Shown: positions 31,484-43,185, counted from the first letter of the stretch. The stretch: DNA of 64,000 bases from Macrothele yani (GCA_039090855.1 CM077011.1:31887501-31951500), one strand, 5' to 3'. Notes: a model not told the origin generated them from the letters alone. Numbers and translations: made by a program.

Positions 31484-32041
31484 GATCATATGAAGAGGAT
31501 TTTAGGAAGGGAGTGTCTGACCCCAGTTCTTAAACAACCCTTAGAAATAGGAAGCTAGGAGATTTGGGCTAGAGTGCCCGATAGGAAAGTGACACGGAAG
31601 CGAGGTAGAAAGGGGAAGGAAGATGCCCTTATTTATTACTGGGGGCCCAGTACCTGGGGTCCGACGGCTTAACGTGCCCATCAGACGCACGGCGGATATT
31701 TAGTGGTTCGAGCGTTCGTACCTGCCTGGGTCGGGCCGCGGGTGGCCTAGTGAGCAACGCTCGTGACTGCCACGGAAAGGACCTCTGGTTCGATCCCTGG
31801 CAGGCACGAACGCTCGAACCACTAAATATCCGCCGTACGTCGGATGGGCACGTTAAGCCGTCGGACCCCAGGTACTGGCCCCCCGGTATTAAATAAGGGC
31901 GTCTTTCTTCCCCTTTCTACTTCGCTTCCGTGTCACTTTCCTATCGGACACTCTAGCCCAAGTCTCCTAGCTTCCTATTTCTAAGGGTTGTTTAGGACCT
32001 GGGGTCAGACACTCCCTTCCTAAAATCCTCTACATATGATC
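31484..32041. mobile_element. Fold-back element with ~246-bp arms and a tRNA-like loop
   Basis: Arms 31484-31729 and 31796-32041 are reverse complements with few mismatches (landmarks GATCATATG-AGAGGATTTTAGG at the ends, CGAACGCTCGAACCACTAAA inside). The 66-bp loop plus arm edges reads as a tRNA-like unit on the plus strand, with A-box-like GGTGGCCTAGTGAGCAACG and B box TGGTTCGATCC. No coding capacity. It could be a non-autonomous fold-back transposon or two SINE copies in head-to-head fusion. Confidence 0.85.
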
Positions 32042-32061
32042 ATTTGATCATGATCATACCT

Positions 32062-32132
32062 GCCTGGTATTGAACCCGAGGTCTTCTCAGAGGCAGCCAC
32101 AAACGTTGACCACTAGCCCACCCGTGGCCAAT
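32062..32132 (-). tRNA. tRNA-like sequence, repeat-derived
   Basis: The minus strand has an A-box-like GGTGGGCTAGTGGTCAACG and a B-box-like GGGTTCAATACC, and ends in CAGGCAGGT, as does the loop of the neighbouring fold-back. It is more likely a SINE head than a tRNA gene. Confidence 0.45.
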
Positions 32133-32199
32133 GTCAAAGAGAATGACACAGTTGTTTCGTTTAAATCATAAATATTTAAAATAGTCAATTGGTGGCATT

Positions 32200-33366
32200 C
32201 ACTATATTGACAAAAGTCACCGGACATCCCTTCAAAAGGAAACGAACGGATCCGCTGCGTTATTAAGATGCGCGGTACAGCTGCAAACGGTATAAAAACA
32301 AGCCTGCTGCTCATCGCGATCATATCGCACTGTAAGATTGAGTGAAAATGTTACGGCGGGGGACAATTGACTTTGAGAAAGGAAAGATTGTTGGGTGTTA
32401 TACAGTATTAGTGGGTTGTCCATAAGAGAAACCGAGAGGCGTTTAAACATAACCAAGTCAACTGTTTTGGATCTACTGTATAAGTGGAAGATACATGGCG
32501 TACCTGACGCAACAAAACGTACATGCACACCAAAGAAAATCAGTGACAGAGTACGTCGAAGTCTCAGGAGAGTCGTTACAGCTAATCGACGGAGTACTGC
32601 ACAAGACCTCATTGCACAGTTGAGTAAAAATGCTGGAACCTTGGTATGTACACGTACCATTCGCAGAGAACTTAATTTCATGGGTTACCGTGGTCGTGCG
32701 GCTGCTCATAAGCCTTCATCTTCACTCGGAATGCTACTCGTCGTTTAGCATGGTGGAAAGAACATTTATCGTGGACCGTAGATCAATAGAAGCGGGTCCT
32801 ATTGACTGATGAATCCAGATACACGATCTATCAGTCTGATGGCCGTGTGTTGGTATAGCGACAGCCGGAAGAACGCTATTTACCAGAGTGTACTGTTCCT
32901 ACGGTCAAGTTTGGAGCTGGCAGTGTACTAGTGTGGGGGTGTTTTCCGTGGTATGGTCCCGGCCCATTGGTTATCGTGGACAAACCAGTTTGCCAGTACG
33001 TCTACTTCGTCTGAACAATTATGCCCTACAAGCTGTGTAGCGGCGTGATTATACGATAATGCCTTATCGTGCGTGGACTGGCCAGCACAGAGCCCTGATC
33101 TGAATTCCACAGAGCACCTATGGGATGAATTCGAGCGCCGCATAAGAAGTTTGGAACCAAGGCCTACTACTAAGCAACAGTTAGCATTATGTACTGAATG
33201 GAAGCGCATATCTATCGCTGTGTTCCAAAACCTTGTCGAAAGCATGTCTCGAGGGGTCAGTGCATGCATTAAGGCCAAAGGTGGACCGACACCGTACTAA
33301 TGTGTGTCAATAAATGCTATGTTGTGTTTCTCCTCTAAGTGTCCGGTGACTTTTGTCAGTATAGTG
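32200..33366 (+). mobile_element. Tc1-like transposon with both ends, transposase degraded
   Basis: Terminal repeats CACTATATTGACAAAAGTCA (left) and its complement with a TAC/TAT change (right) are followed by TA at 33367; the left flank reads TT instead of TA, probably by mutation. The interior carries an HTH region (32395-32700: GLSIRETERRLNITKSTVLD, RRSLRRVVTANRRSTAQDLI) and a C-terminal part (33073-33298: WPAQSPDLNSTEHLWDEFER, ending GGPTPY). The first catalytic block survives only out of frame and the second QDN block is lost. Confidence 0.9.
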
Positions 33367-33683
33367 TATTTTGATTAGCAAGATTGAGATCTCGTGCAAT
33401 CGCTCCTCATTTGGAAGATTTGAGGTCACCAATTAAACAAAATAACAGTGAGCCCTTTAAAAAATTACCCGAGGAAGTTTATCTCGCCGTAGTGTTAATG
33501 AAATGGGGAACACAGCAAGTGACTGTAACTCTGTGTAGATAAGAGCATAAAAGACGTAAGGTATGTTTGCTTATGGCAGAAGCTCAGAGAGTTTTCCTAG
33601 CATGTAACTAAAACGCCATTTTATTGGCTGGAGAGAAATAACACGCGTTCGGTAAAATGGAATGAAATCACCTCAAACGAATA

Positions 33684-34690
33684 TACACTGCTCTTTGTGA
33701 AAATTGCAACACTATGAAGGACTGCTGGTATTAGATTGAAAGTCACAGGATATGTATAACAAAGCTGAGACATCTAAATGATTGAAATTTCAGTGAAAAT
33801 GCATTTGCCGTTTCGGAGCAAATCCCTCTGAACTGTCCGGTCTTTGGTTCATAAAGAGTTGGCTCAAACGAGACTTTGTAATCAGTTAAGAGCCGACAAT
33901 GAGTCGAGAGGGTGTTTCTAGTGACTTACCGTGCCCCGTCGCCGAAGAAGGTCTCATTGTGAACACCTGATGGACTTTTAGCGAGGAAGGATTGTTTGGA
34001 TGAGAGAAGCTGGATTTTTCTACCGCGAAATTGCTACTAGTTGGGACGAAACGCCACTACAGTGATGCATGCGTGACGGGAAATAAACCGCAAAATCGCA
34101 CGGCTGCACGGGATGACAGATACCTCTACAACATGGCAGTGACCGATTGCACAGCAAGATCCATAGTGTCAGCGCACCAGTGGAGCCCTGTCACAGGTGA
34201 GGCTTTGCCCTCCAGCACAGTTTGACGTCGTCTGCTTAACAGAGAACTGGTCGTCGTCTGCTTAACAGAGAACTGGTCGTCGTCTGCTTAACAGAGAACT
34301 GGTCGTCGTCTGCTTAACAGAGAACTGGTCGTCATCAGCCAATTGCTGCGCATTCCTTTGACCTCAACCACAAACACCTCAGGCTGCAATGGAGCCTCGA
34401 ATACAGGCATAGGCGCGCTGATTGGAAATAGGTCGTGTTTTCTGACGAGTCACGATTCAACTTGATCCACCATGATGGTCTCATACCTGTTCGAAGACAT
34501 CGTGGTGAATGGTACCTTGCAGTGTCACACCGGCCCAACGCAAACCGTCATGTTTTTGGGTACTATTTGGCTCAATTCACAATCTCACCTGATGCAAATT
34601 GAGGGAACGCCCAACAGCCAGCTACATCAGGGATGCTTTAGAGGCAGAATATGTGGTATGGTAATGGGCCTATTAGATGGCGCTTGTTCT
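33684..34690 (+). pseudogene. Tc1-like transposon, left end and degraded transposase
   Basis: Begins with a terminal-repeat-like CACTGCTCTTTGTGAAAATT after TA. Fragments of the HTH region (REAGFFYREIATSW) and the first catalytic block (VVFSDESRFNLIHHDG, near 34435) lie in different frames with stops. No right end was found. A 26-bp tandem expansion lies inside it. Confidence 0.75.
34225..34330. repeat. 26-bp tandem repeat, four copies, inside a Tc1 remnant
   Basis: Contiguous copies of a unit starting TCGTCGTCTGCTTAACAGAG. The unit corresponds to the RRLLNRELV part of the transposase, so this is a local expansion of old coding sequence. There are no spacers, so it is not a CRISPR array. Confidence 0.93.
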
Positions 34691-34699
34691 GTTCCTTAC

Positions 34700-34985
34700 A
34701 CCTAGAACAAGTAGAACTAACTTAGAGACGCAAGATTCCATTTAGCCTTAGATGCTCACGGGAAAAAGAGTGGCGTTGATTTCTGAAACAAACGAAAGCA
34801 GAATTTCAAAATTTGCGAACATTGCCAGAGTAGATGGCAAAGCAAAAGTAGTAGCCATAAACTCGGAAGAGGTCATCTCCAATGCAAAATGGAAGCTTTA
34901 AAGAACGCAGTGAGATTCAACAATACAAGAGAAAATTAGATAAGGACAGGAAAACTATCCCTATCGAAGACAATCTTGAGCGTAC
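34700..34985. other. Spacer, nothing recognised
   Basis: Unassigned DNA before the satellite-like array. Confidence 0.4.
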
Positions 34986-34989
34986 ATGT

Positions 34990-36130
34990 GGGTCTTTAGA
35001 AAGAAAAAAACGAAAAGTGCAGATTCTTTGCATTGTCTTAAATATGCTATTCCACATAGAAAATGTATGGCCGCTCCCGAAGGTTAACTTATCTATATTC
35101 ACCATCTGCTTACTACGGAGAATGACAAATATTTTTTCAGTGTCCAAAATAATGAGCCATGAGGCATCACAGTCATGGTCGTCTCTGGAAATTAGTTCAG
35201 TTTGTATTTACCTGCTTATGGAAAACTGCAAATTCTTTTGCACTGTCATAAATAAGCCATTCCACCATCGAATTCAGGGTCATTTCTGAAAGATAGCTGA
35301 ACTGTATTTCATATTTTACTTATGAAAAATTATAAATGCCATTTTTAATGCACCACAATGTGAATACTCATACGCCATAAAAATAAACGGATTATTACAC
35401 CATAAAGATAAACGGATTTAATAATCTATATGCGTTTCTTCGGTATTATAAATGCCTTTGCACTGTTTAAAATAATCATTCGACATTGTTGGAATGAAAA
35501 TTCCAGAAAATTGGTACAGCTATCTTTCCCTTTCGCTTACGGAAAATTGCAGATTCCTTTGTAATGTCTTAAATAAATCATTCCGTGCTGAAGGCATATT
35601 ATTCCTGAAAGTTAGCTCAGCTGTATTTCATAATTTATTTATGGAAAATTTCAAATGCCTTTGCAATGTCTAAAATAATAAGGCATTCGATACTTTTGGA
35701 ATGAAAGTCCCAGAAAATTAGTAGAGCTATGTTTCCCTTTCGCTTTTGGAAAATTGCAGATTCCTTTGCACTGTCTTAAATAAACCATTCCGCGCTAAAG
35801 ACATTGTATTCCTGAAAGTTAGCTCAGCTGTATTTCATATTTTACTTATGAAAAATTAGAAATGTCTTTGCAATGTTTAAAATAATCATTCGGCATTGTT
35901 GGAATGGAAATCCCAGAAAATGAGGACAGCAATCTTTTCCTTTCACTTACGGAAAACTGCAGATTTCTTTGCATTGTCTTAAACAAACCATTCAGCGCAT
36001 GGTGATTCCTGAAGAAATATATTTTTTATCTGCTTACGGTTAATCACAAATTCACTTGCACTGTACAAAATAATATTAGGCATTCGGTATCATAAGCATG
36101 GGGATCCATGAAAATTCGTTCAGTTACACT
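34990..36130. repeat. Satellite-like array, ~104-bp monomers paired into ~208-bp dimers
   Basis: The word TTTGCACTGTCTTAAATAA (with variants) recurs about every 100-107 bp from 35025 to 36055. Alternate monomers are more alike: those with GCAGATTCCTTTGC at about 35018, 35546, 35755 and 35958 are ~205-210 bp apart, and those with GGAATGAAAATCCCAGAAAA at about 35490, 35700 and 35905 are likewise. About eleven diverged monomers. No coding potential. Confidence 0.85.
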
Positions 36131-36474
36131 TCCTGTATGTACTCAAGGAAAACTATTCGTATACTGCGATACAGTTTTGAAAATGTAAAAAATAATTTGT
36201 ATTGAATTTGGTGTAATGTTCGTGTATATATGGCTGATTGAACACTACACAAATCAGATCTTAAATACTTCAGCTACAGCGAAGCATGAGTCACACAAGA
36301 AACTTCAAGAAGAGGTTACTTACAGTTGGTTTTTATTCAGCCAACACTCCTTTGGCACATTCAACGAGACACAACTAAAACTCAATTAACTTGATCCAAT
36401 TAATATGAGTTAATAATCAGAACACTTGATTAAGGAAAAACACTAAAGACATAACACGCAGCCTTCGAATATGT

Positions 36475-36590
36475 CAAGCCGCTTCCGCGATTATAGCATA
36501 AAACCAAGCCGCTTCCGCGATTATAGCATAAAACCAAGCCGCTTCCGCGATTATAGCATAAAACCAAGCCGCTTCCGCGATTATAGCTTT
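36475..36590. repeat. 30-bp tandem repeat, ~3.9 copies
   Basis: Near-identical units starting CAAGCCGCTTCCGCGATTAT. The unit is a multiple of three, so it creates an open frame with repeated SRFRDYSIKP; this looks like an artefact of periodicity rather than a gene. Confidence 0.93.
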
Positions 36591-36664
36591 ATACATAATA
36601 CGTACCATATCCACATCTTTGCTGCTGCTCAAACATTATACTGTATATCTTTCAGTTCTCATTG

Positions 36665-36835
36665 GACATATCCACACCAGAGCTGAGTTCTGGCTCAATT
36701 TTAAGAGCCCGAGCCCGTCCGAGCCCGAAGTATGTCAGCCGGAGCCCGTCCGTGCCCGAAGTATGTCACCCCGAGCATTCCTGAGACCGAATTTTATATT
36801 GCAAGGTAGAGCCCGGGTCCGAACGAGCCCGAAAA
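36665..36835. repeat. GC-rich repeat with GAGCCCG words
   Basis: Several copies of GAGCCCG(A/T)CCGAGCCCGAA-type text. A related segment in inverted orientation lies at 40262-40350, on the other side of the LINE block. Confidence 0.6.
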
Positions 36836-36839
36836 CTAT

Positions 36840-37115
36840 GATTAATCTTTTTCAGCATTAAGGAAAATCTCTTCTTTCAGACTTCCATTCTTTCCTCCCA
36901 GTGCAATTAACCGATTTCTTTCTCAACTGCAGAGTGGGAATAGGATGTATATCTATTTCTATAGTTTTCTTTTACCATTTATTTCTTCCTGTTTCGGTGG
37001 CTGGGAATCAGGAAAAATCGGGAGGCACAACAATCTACGTCGTACGTTGCTCAATAGAATCTGCCCGCTGAGGTAGGGAGCAAAATTTCGTCAACTTATT
37101 GTCTACTATCTACAG
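36840..37115. other. Spacer
   Basis: No feature recognised. Confidence 0.4.
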
Positions 37116-37118
37116 TTT

Positions 37119-37153
<35 letters not shown>

Positions 37154-37847
37154 TTTTTGTTGTTACATGCTCTTAGAAGAAAAAACAAGCATGGGAAAAA
37201 ATTGACAATTCATAAATGATGAACATAGACTGTAACAACAGGGAAGACAAGGGAAAATGCCGAAATGGCCTGACGTAGCTCTATACTACCCGTAGAAGAA
37301 ACAAATGAAACAACAGATAGACACTTCAAGTCAGACAATCAGAAGACGTTTTGCCAATCTTTTCCTTTTTTTTTTAATTATTGAAGAAGATAGAGTTCGA
37401 ATTTTTTTTAAATAAATTAAAATTATTTAAGTTAGTCAGGTTGCTAGGTAAAGAATTCCAGGGTTGAGGGCCTCTGTAATTTGAAGTAAGTTTAATTTAT
37501 TCCGTTTTTAGAAAAATAGATTACAATTGTAGTTTATTCCTTGTTTCATACGAATGTGCAAGTGTATTGAGAAATATCAGATCTGAATATAAATTATATT
37601 TAATTCGTTTGAACATAATTTTACCAAGATTAAAATAGTATAGTTCAGTAATAGTAAGTATGTTATTTTTATTAGAATATACTTTTGTTCTGAGATTTAT
37701 TAAAGGTCGAGTATTAGGAAATGATTTGAGATCAATCAGTCTAATAAATTTGTTTTATAAAATTTGTAATCTATTAATATTGTATTGTGTCGTATGTCCC
37801 CATGATAGTATGCAGTAATTAATACAAGTTTGAAATAATGTGTAATA

Positions 37848-39066
37848 CACTGAAGAGCAATTGAATTAGAGACAGCTGACGTTATGCAAATGTGGCACTG
37901 TGGGCGGCCCTGTAAACGGAAACGACATGATGCATGCAGCGATCCGACAATATAAGGAGTGATGCGACGGGAATCAGTACGAGTCGGACGCAGTATGGGT
38001 AAGACGACGAATCTAAGCGCATTTGATCGTGGGAAAATTGTCGGGGCCAGACGAATGGGTCACTCCATCTCGGAAGTCGTGCAGGCACTGGGATTTTCAT
38101 GAGCTACTGTATCACGGGTGCACCGTGAGTACATCGAATCTGGTAAAACCATCCCTGCAAGGGCCAACTGCCGTGGGAAACAGCGTGTGGATGAGAGGGG
38201 CCATCGTCGGCTAGCTCGCATTGTAACAGTGGATAGACGGGGCACAGTGCAAGAAATCACTCGGCAATTTAACGCTGGTGCACAAAAACGTGTAAGCAGC
38301 CACACCATCCAGAACCATCTCCTCGCTATGGGGTACAGAAGCCATCGTCCCACGAGGGTACCGCTGCTGACCGCACATCACAGGGTGCAAAGATTAGCAT
38401 GGGCGCGGGAACATCGCCACTGGACTCTACACACGTGGAAAGATGTTGCCTGGACTGATGAGTCGAGATTCACGTTGGTACATGCGAATGGCAGGATACG
38501 AGTACGGCGCAAACCACATAAAGCGATGGATCCTTCTTGCCAGCAGGGTACTCTTCAAGCTGGTGGGGGTGACATTCTCGTCTGGGGACTGTTTACGTGG
38601 ACTGAAATGGGACCCCTGGTACGTGTGACATCGTCTCTCACAGGTCAACGTTACCGGGATATCCTGGACGACAATTTGCTCCCGTTTGTGCGTCTTCAAC
38701 ATCCCACTGGGGATCTCATCCTGCAACAAGACAATGCACCGTGCCATCGCTCCCGAATTTTATCCGAATGGTTGGATGAACACTCCACCGACGTGACCTC
38801 GCTTCCTAAGCTAGCTAGGCCACCTGACCTCAATCCCATCGAGCACATCTGGGATGCCATCGAGAGAGATCTTCGAGGCTCTGACCCCCTTCATCAAATC
38901 TTCGTGAACTGTGGTAGCTTGTTCAGGGTTCGTGAATCCGCATGGCTTCCCAACGCTTCCAGTGTCTTGTCGAGTCCATGCCAATGCGAATCGCAGCCGT
39001 CATCAGGGCGAAAGGTGGTGCTACACGTTAGTAGACAGGTATCTCTAATTCAATTGCTCTTCAGTG
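37848..39066 (+). mobile_element. Tc1-like transposon, DD36E family, complete ends, inside the LINE
   Basis: Terminal repeats of 27 bp or so (CACTGAAGAGCAATTGAATT...) at both ends with flanking TA (37846-37847, 39067-39068). 1219 bp. It interrupts the minus-strand LINE, so it inserted later. Confidence 0.95.
37883..39030 (+). pseudogene. Tc1-like transposase, DD36E, three lesions
   Basis: From the ATG at 37883 the frame has stops at about 37953 (DPTI-stop) and 38100 (FS-stop-A), then is open from 38118 to the C-terminal frameshift near 38895. Blocks: RLARIVTVDRRGTVQEITRQ, AWTDESRFTLVHANG (catalytic Asp), LILQQDNAPCHRSR and PPDLNPIEHIWDAIER, with 36 residues between Asp and Glu. The frameshift after RGSDP is shared with the 19575-20600 copy. 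Confidence 0.9.
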
Positions 39067-40261
39067 TACAATGAGATCAATGTTTTTGTTGTTAGATCAG
39101 TCAGGATATTACTAACTATACCAATGTTTCTAGAAAGTTTAATTAAAAGAAAATCAATATGTTTATTCCATTTGAGGTCAAAATTTATTGTAGTTCCCAG
39201 GTAGTTTAATGAAGGTACTATGTCAATTATTTTATTATTAAGTGATATTTGTGCATTTGGTGTTAAAGGAGATAACGTATCAGAAAAAAATCCTTGCTTT
39301 AATTTTATTAACATTAATTATTAATTCATTAGGATTTAACCAGTCAGATATAGTTTGCAACTGTTTATTACATTGTGTTAGTATTTCACCTAAGTTTTTT
39401 CCTTTTATAAGAACAACTGTATCATCAGCATACAGAAAAAATCCATATGAGTTGACAGCAGAAAGAAATCATTAATGTATATATTAAACAACAAAGGGCC
39501 GAGAACAGCACCCTGTGGTACTCCTGATCTGATAATTTGAAATGAGGAGTGATAATTCTCAATTTGTGTATATTGTTGTCTGTTAGTCAAGTAATTTTTG
39601 AAAAGTGAATAAGTATTACCCCTGATTCCGATATTTTGTAATTTAGAAAGAAGAATATCATGATTTAAAGTATCAAATGCCTTTTACAAATCCAGAAATA
39701 ACTGTTGTATATTTTTGAGTAAAACTATTTTGTATAGCATTTTGAAGATATAGCAATACTAATTCTTTAGATTTATCTTCCAAAAATCCAAATTGATAAT
39801 GACTGAGAATCTTTAATTTTTGATGATAGGAAACTAGTCGAGTATAAATGAATTTTTCAAGGATCTTGGCAAAAATTGAAAGATTTGCTATAGGGCAATA
39901 ATTATTTGCTTCATTTTTTGAACCATTTTGAATATAGGAGTGATTTTGGTTACTTTTAAAGCATCTGGAAAATTCCTGAAAGAAGTATAGAGTTGTAAAT
40001 TGTTAGTAATGGCTCAACAATGACGTCTGCAACATACTTAAAAGTTCTTAAAGAAACTTTTCTTTCGCAGAAATCCAGTAATTCATGGCCTATGGTATTT
40101 GTTACCCAAGCCCGGAATGAATAGTTCTGCCGAGTTTTCAGTCCCCATCTAGACCCAGTTGCCAAAGAATTCTCTTTAACAACTAGAAAGTGTTAAAAAG
40201 TCTCGTCTGCTAAATCATGCAAAATTGTATTAAAAGAAAAAGGAAGAAAATTATCTTTCTA

Positions 40262-40350
40262 TCAGAGCTCGAGCCCGCCCGAACTCTAGTAAGTATTGTG
40301 CAGCCCAGGCCCGGATTCGGGCTTTCGGGCTCGGCACGTCTCAGCTCTGA
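40262..40350. repeat. GC-rich repeat with GAGCCCG words, inverted relative of 36665-36835
   Basis: Reverse complement carries AGAGCTGAG...GAGCCCGAAAGCCCG, like the start of the upstream copy. Confidence 0.55.
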
Positions 40351-41294
40351 TCTACACGTCATATGTTCCGACCTCAAGGTGTTGCCGACTATACTCTTGC
40401 GAGAGAGAAAATATAACATTAAGTTTGAAAAACGCTAAAGCAGAATGAACTCAAATTTACAAAGAGTTCATTCCTCTCTCTATGTAAATTTGAGTCACAT
40501 TGGGAAAGATATAAATGCCCCTTATTTGCCTTTTGTAAAACTCTATACGTTCAATCATTGATTTGGATGCAATATAAATCTTCAGTCAAGCAGTCAGAGT
40601 CTCGGGTTTCTGGCTAAAAGCTGCGTCTGGGTTTGAGTTCTGGGGCGTTGATTCTGTTTTATCAGAAACCCGTGGTCCTAAATTTGGGAAGTGTATTCTA
40701 AAAATATTTGACGTGTATTCTTCTAAACATGTATTCTATGATTCTCATGGCAGTCATTAAACACCGAAACAGAAACTAAACAAAATAAAAAAAGCAAAGC
40801 CTTTAATCCTAAATATTAACGATGTTGCAAAGTGGTCTTATGTGATCAGCTTTAAAAATACATTCCAACATAAAGACATATATATATCGCGGTCTTTACA
40901 CTGACCTTATGGCAGATTTCTTTTGTATTCATCTTAGTGTCAAGTTCACTGATGGAAGATATTGCTTAGAAAGAGTAAAATGAGTGCTATCAGTGAATAT
41001 TCTTCACGTTGATCTTCTACTGGGAATTTCGATGGTGATAAATATCAGATTAGATGAAATGTGATTGCTGTTCAACTGATCTTTTAATTTTATTAACACA
41101 AATTAGAAAGTTGAAACAACGATGCATAACTAGCTGTTAGTGCAGCCAAAATATTTCTTTCCGAAGGACAGAAATAAACCAGGTAATTCCTTGGCACAAA
41201 CTTATACAAAAATCAAGGAGTTTATCGCGTTTTACTTGCGGTCTCGAGTTTTGCATTTATTTCTCTATTTCTTGTGTTCCTAATAATTTGAATT
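40351..41294. other. Spacer, nothing recognised
   Basis: A small hairpin formed by CTCAAATTTACA-type words sits near 40448-40495. No gene seen. Confidence 0.4.
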
Positions 41295-41455
41295 ACCAGG
41301 GTTGTCCCAAAACAACTGAGAATGTTATTTATAAAAAAATATGTGCACCTTAATTATCAAAGAAGTGGTCATCTTTTTCGAAATACTGTCCATTGAATCG
41401 AATACAGGTGTCTCAACGTTCTTCCTATTTTTTGAATGTTGTATGGAATTCATTT

Positions 41456-41672
41456 TTTTTTATTATTATTGGAGGTTTAACGACCACCGTGAGCAAATCA
41501 ATGGGCTATAATCAGTCGCCGGTCCCTAATTTAGGGTCACTGATTCCAGGGAAAGAAGGGAGCTAGTGCCGTAAGACAAACAAAACATCCATGCCTCACG
41601 GGATTCGAATCCGGATCTGTTTTGGACGAATGATCGGAGGCCATCGCTTAGACCACTGCGCCACCTGGGCGA
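41456..41672 (-). mobile_element. SINE family A nested in the mariner
   Basis: Reverse complement starts with the tRNA head (GGTGGCGCAGTGGTCTAAGC, GATTCGAATCC) and runs through the family A body to CACGGTGGTCGTTAAACCTC and an A-rich tail. Clear full-length copy. Confidence 0.92.
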
Positions 41673-41801
41673 CTAAATGATGTTAAAGCACCCCTGCGCA
41701 GCTGTAATAAGTTATTGATCAGACCCTAATTGTTGTCCCCATAATGTCTTTTTTTTAAAGTGGGGAGCAATCAGAAGTCACATGGTGACTAGTCTGAACT
41801 A

Positions 41802-43181
41802 CACTGCTGGCCGCCCAAAATGCAACACCAAGAAGGTAGCATCCGATTGGCCTGAAATTCTCAGCATGCGGTCGCCCGCGAAAGGACATGCAAACGATCA
41901 GCATTGCAGGGCATATGCAAATCATGTGTGCACGGCACGCCACCGAGAAATACTATAAGAAAGGTGCACGTAGTGGAAGTGTGTTGTGCTGCCGGGCCGA
42001 TGCGTGGGAAGCTTTCTGATGCCTCGTCGCAGAATACGGCAGTCATTCCAGCACGTTTCGGAGTTCGACAGAGGACTAATAGTGGCTTATCGCGACAGCG
42101 GTTTATCGTACCGAGACGTGTGGGACGATATGCAGCCACAGCAAGGCGAGTATGGATACCGTGGGTGCAGGAGGGACGAACCGACGTAAGCGATTGCCGC
42201 CGCCGCGGCACACCACCGAACGAGAGGACCGGCATGTTGTTCGGCTGGCATTACCGGCTCGCACCGCCACATCACGAACGTTAGCACAGGAATTAGGGTG
42301 TCTTGCGCAACAATCTGTGTCAGCACGTACCGTTCGACGTCGTCTGCAGGAGTGGGGACTTGTCGCACGGCGCCCATTGCTCCGATTACCATTGACGTTA
42401 CACCACCGGCGAGTGCGGCGGCAGTAGGCCGTTGAACGCTGCACCTGGACTACGGAATGGCACGACATTGCCTTCTCCGACGAATCCCGCTTCTGCCTGC
42501 AACACCACAATGGTCGGATCCGCGTGTGGCGGCACCGTGGTAAGAGACGGGATGACGCCTACATTATGCATCGCCATACCGGTCCGTTGTCTGGCGTTAT
42601 GGTTTGGGGCGCAATTGGATATGACACCCGCACCCCTCTGGTACGCATCGCTGGTACACTCGACAGCCACCGTACCATCTCCGATGTTTTGGAGCCTGTA
42701 GTCCTCCCTTACCTGCAGGACCTGCCAGCGACCACGTTTACACAGGACAATGCGCGTCCGCACGTGGCACGCATTGTGCAACAATTCTTCACGGCCCACC
42801 AGGTGTCACTGCTGCCGTGGCTCGCATGTTCTCCCGATATGTCGCCCATCGAACACGTCTAGTAGCTGATCGGCAACTGAGTGGCCCGGCAAGCACCACC
42901 CGCTGCTACGCTTGATGAACTGTGGCAACGTGTGGAAGCAGCCTGGACCGACATACCCCAAGCCCACATCCAAAGCCTCTTTCGTTCGATGCCGCGGCGT
43001 GTAGCGGCCTTTATTGCCAGCCATGGGGGCCACACGAACTATTGATGTCTGCATGTTCCGCAAGTCGCACGGGCCTGTAAGCTCAATCGTTTCATCTTTG
43101 TATCTGTTGTTATGTGTCCAGTAAATCTGGCTTTGCTATCTGGTGTCCTTCTTGGTGTTGCATTTTGCATGGCCAGCAGTG
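41802..43181 (+). mobile_element. Tc1-like transposon (DD34E) with both ends, inside the mariner
   Basis: Terminal repeats begin CACTGCTGGCC and continue AAAATGCAACACCAAGAAGG on both sides; TA flanks at 41800-41801 and 43182-43183. 1380 bp. Confidence 0.95.
42017..43044 (+). pseudogene. Tc1 transposase, DD34E, a few stops and a frameshift
   Basis: N-terminal HTH: MPRRRIRQSFQHVSEFDRGL, then a shift to TLAQELGCLAQQSVSARTVR and RRLQEWGLVARRPLLRLPLT followed by a stop at about 42427. Catalytic blocks: IAFSDESRFCLQHHNG, GVMVWGAIGYDTRTPLVRIA, TFTQDNARPHVAR and CSPDMSPIEHV followed by stops, with 34 residues between Asp and Glu. The end reads VAAFIASHGGHTNY. Only a handful of changes separate it from an open frame, so its death is fairly recent. 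Confidence 0.88.
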
Positions 43182-43185
43182 TATA

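Larger units (their letters stand above)
37116..40185 (-). mobile_element. Decayed LINE (CR1/L2/Jockey-like RT), minus strand, split by a Tc1 element
   Basis: Minus-strand RT blocks near 39690-39430 include LDL-stop-KAFDTLNHDIL, LTNRQQYTQIENY and SGVPQGAVLGPLLFNIYIND, followed by a shifted ADDT box. Downstream come IDIVPSLNYLGTTINFDLKW (39150-39250) and, beyond the Tc1 insertion, ILSWGHTTQYNINRLQ and a HSYETRNK block (about 37850-37520), typical of LINE C-termini. A TTTA repeat at 37116-37157 probably corresponds to the microsatellite 3' tail. Many stops: long dead. The clade cannot be fixed by eye. Confidence 0.8.

Noticed and set aside
34225..34330. Possible CRISPR array
   Set aside because: Units are contiguous with no spacers, lie inside a eukaryotic transposon remnant, and there are no cas genes.
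36475..36590. Possible CRISPR array
   Set aside because: Direct 30-bp units abut one another; no spacers.
36471..36686. 71-codon ORF with repeated SRFRDYSIKP
   Set aside because: Produced by a 30-bp tandem repeat whose length is a multiple of three; no homologous domain or gene context.
38450..38480. CTGATGAGTCGAGA-like hammerhead core
   Set aside because: It is the codon sequence of the transposase TDESRF block (seen in many Tc1 copies), and no flanking helices or GAAA are in place.
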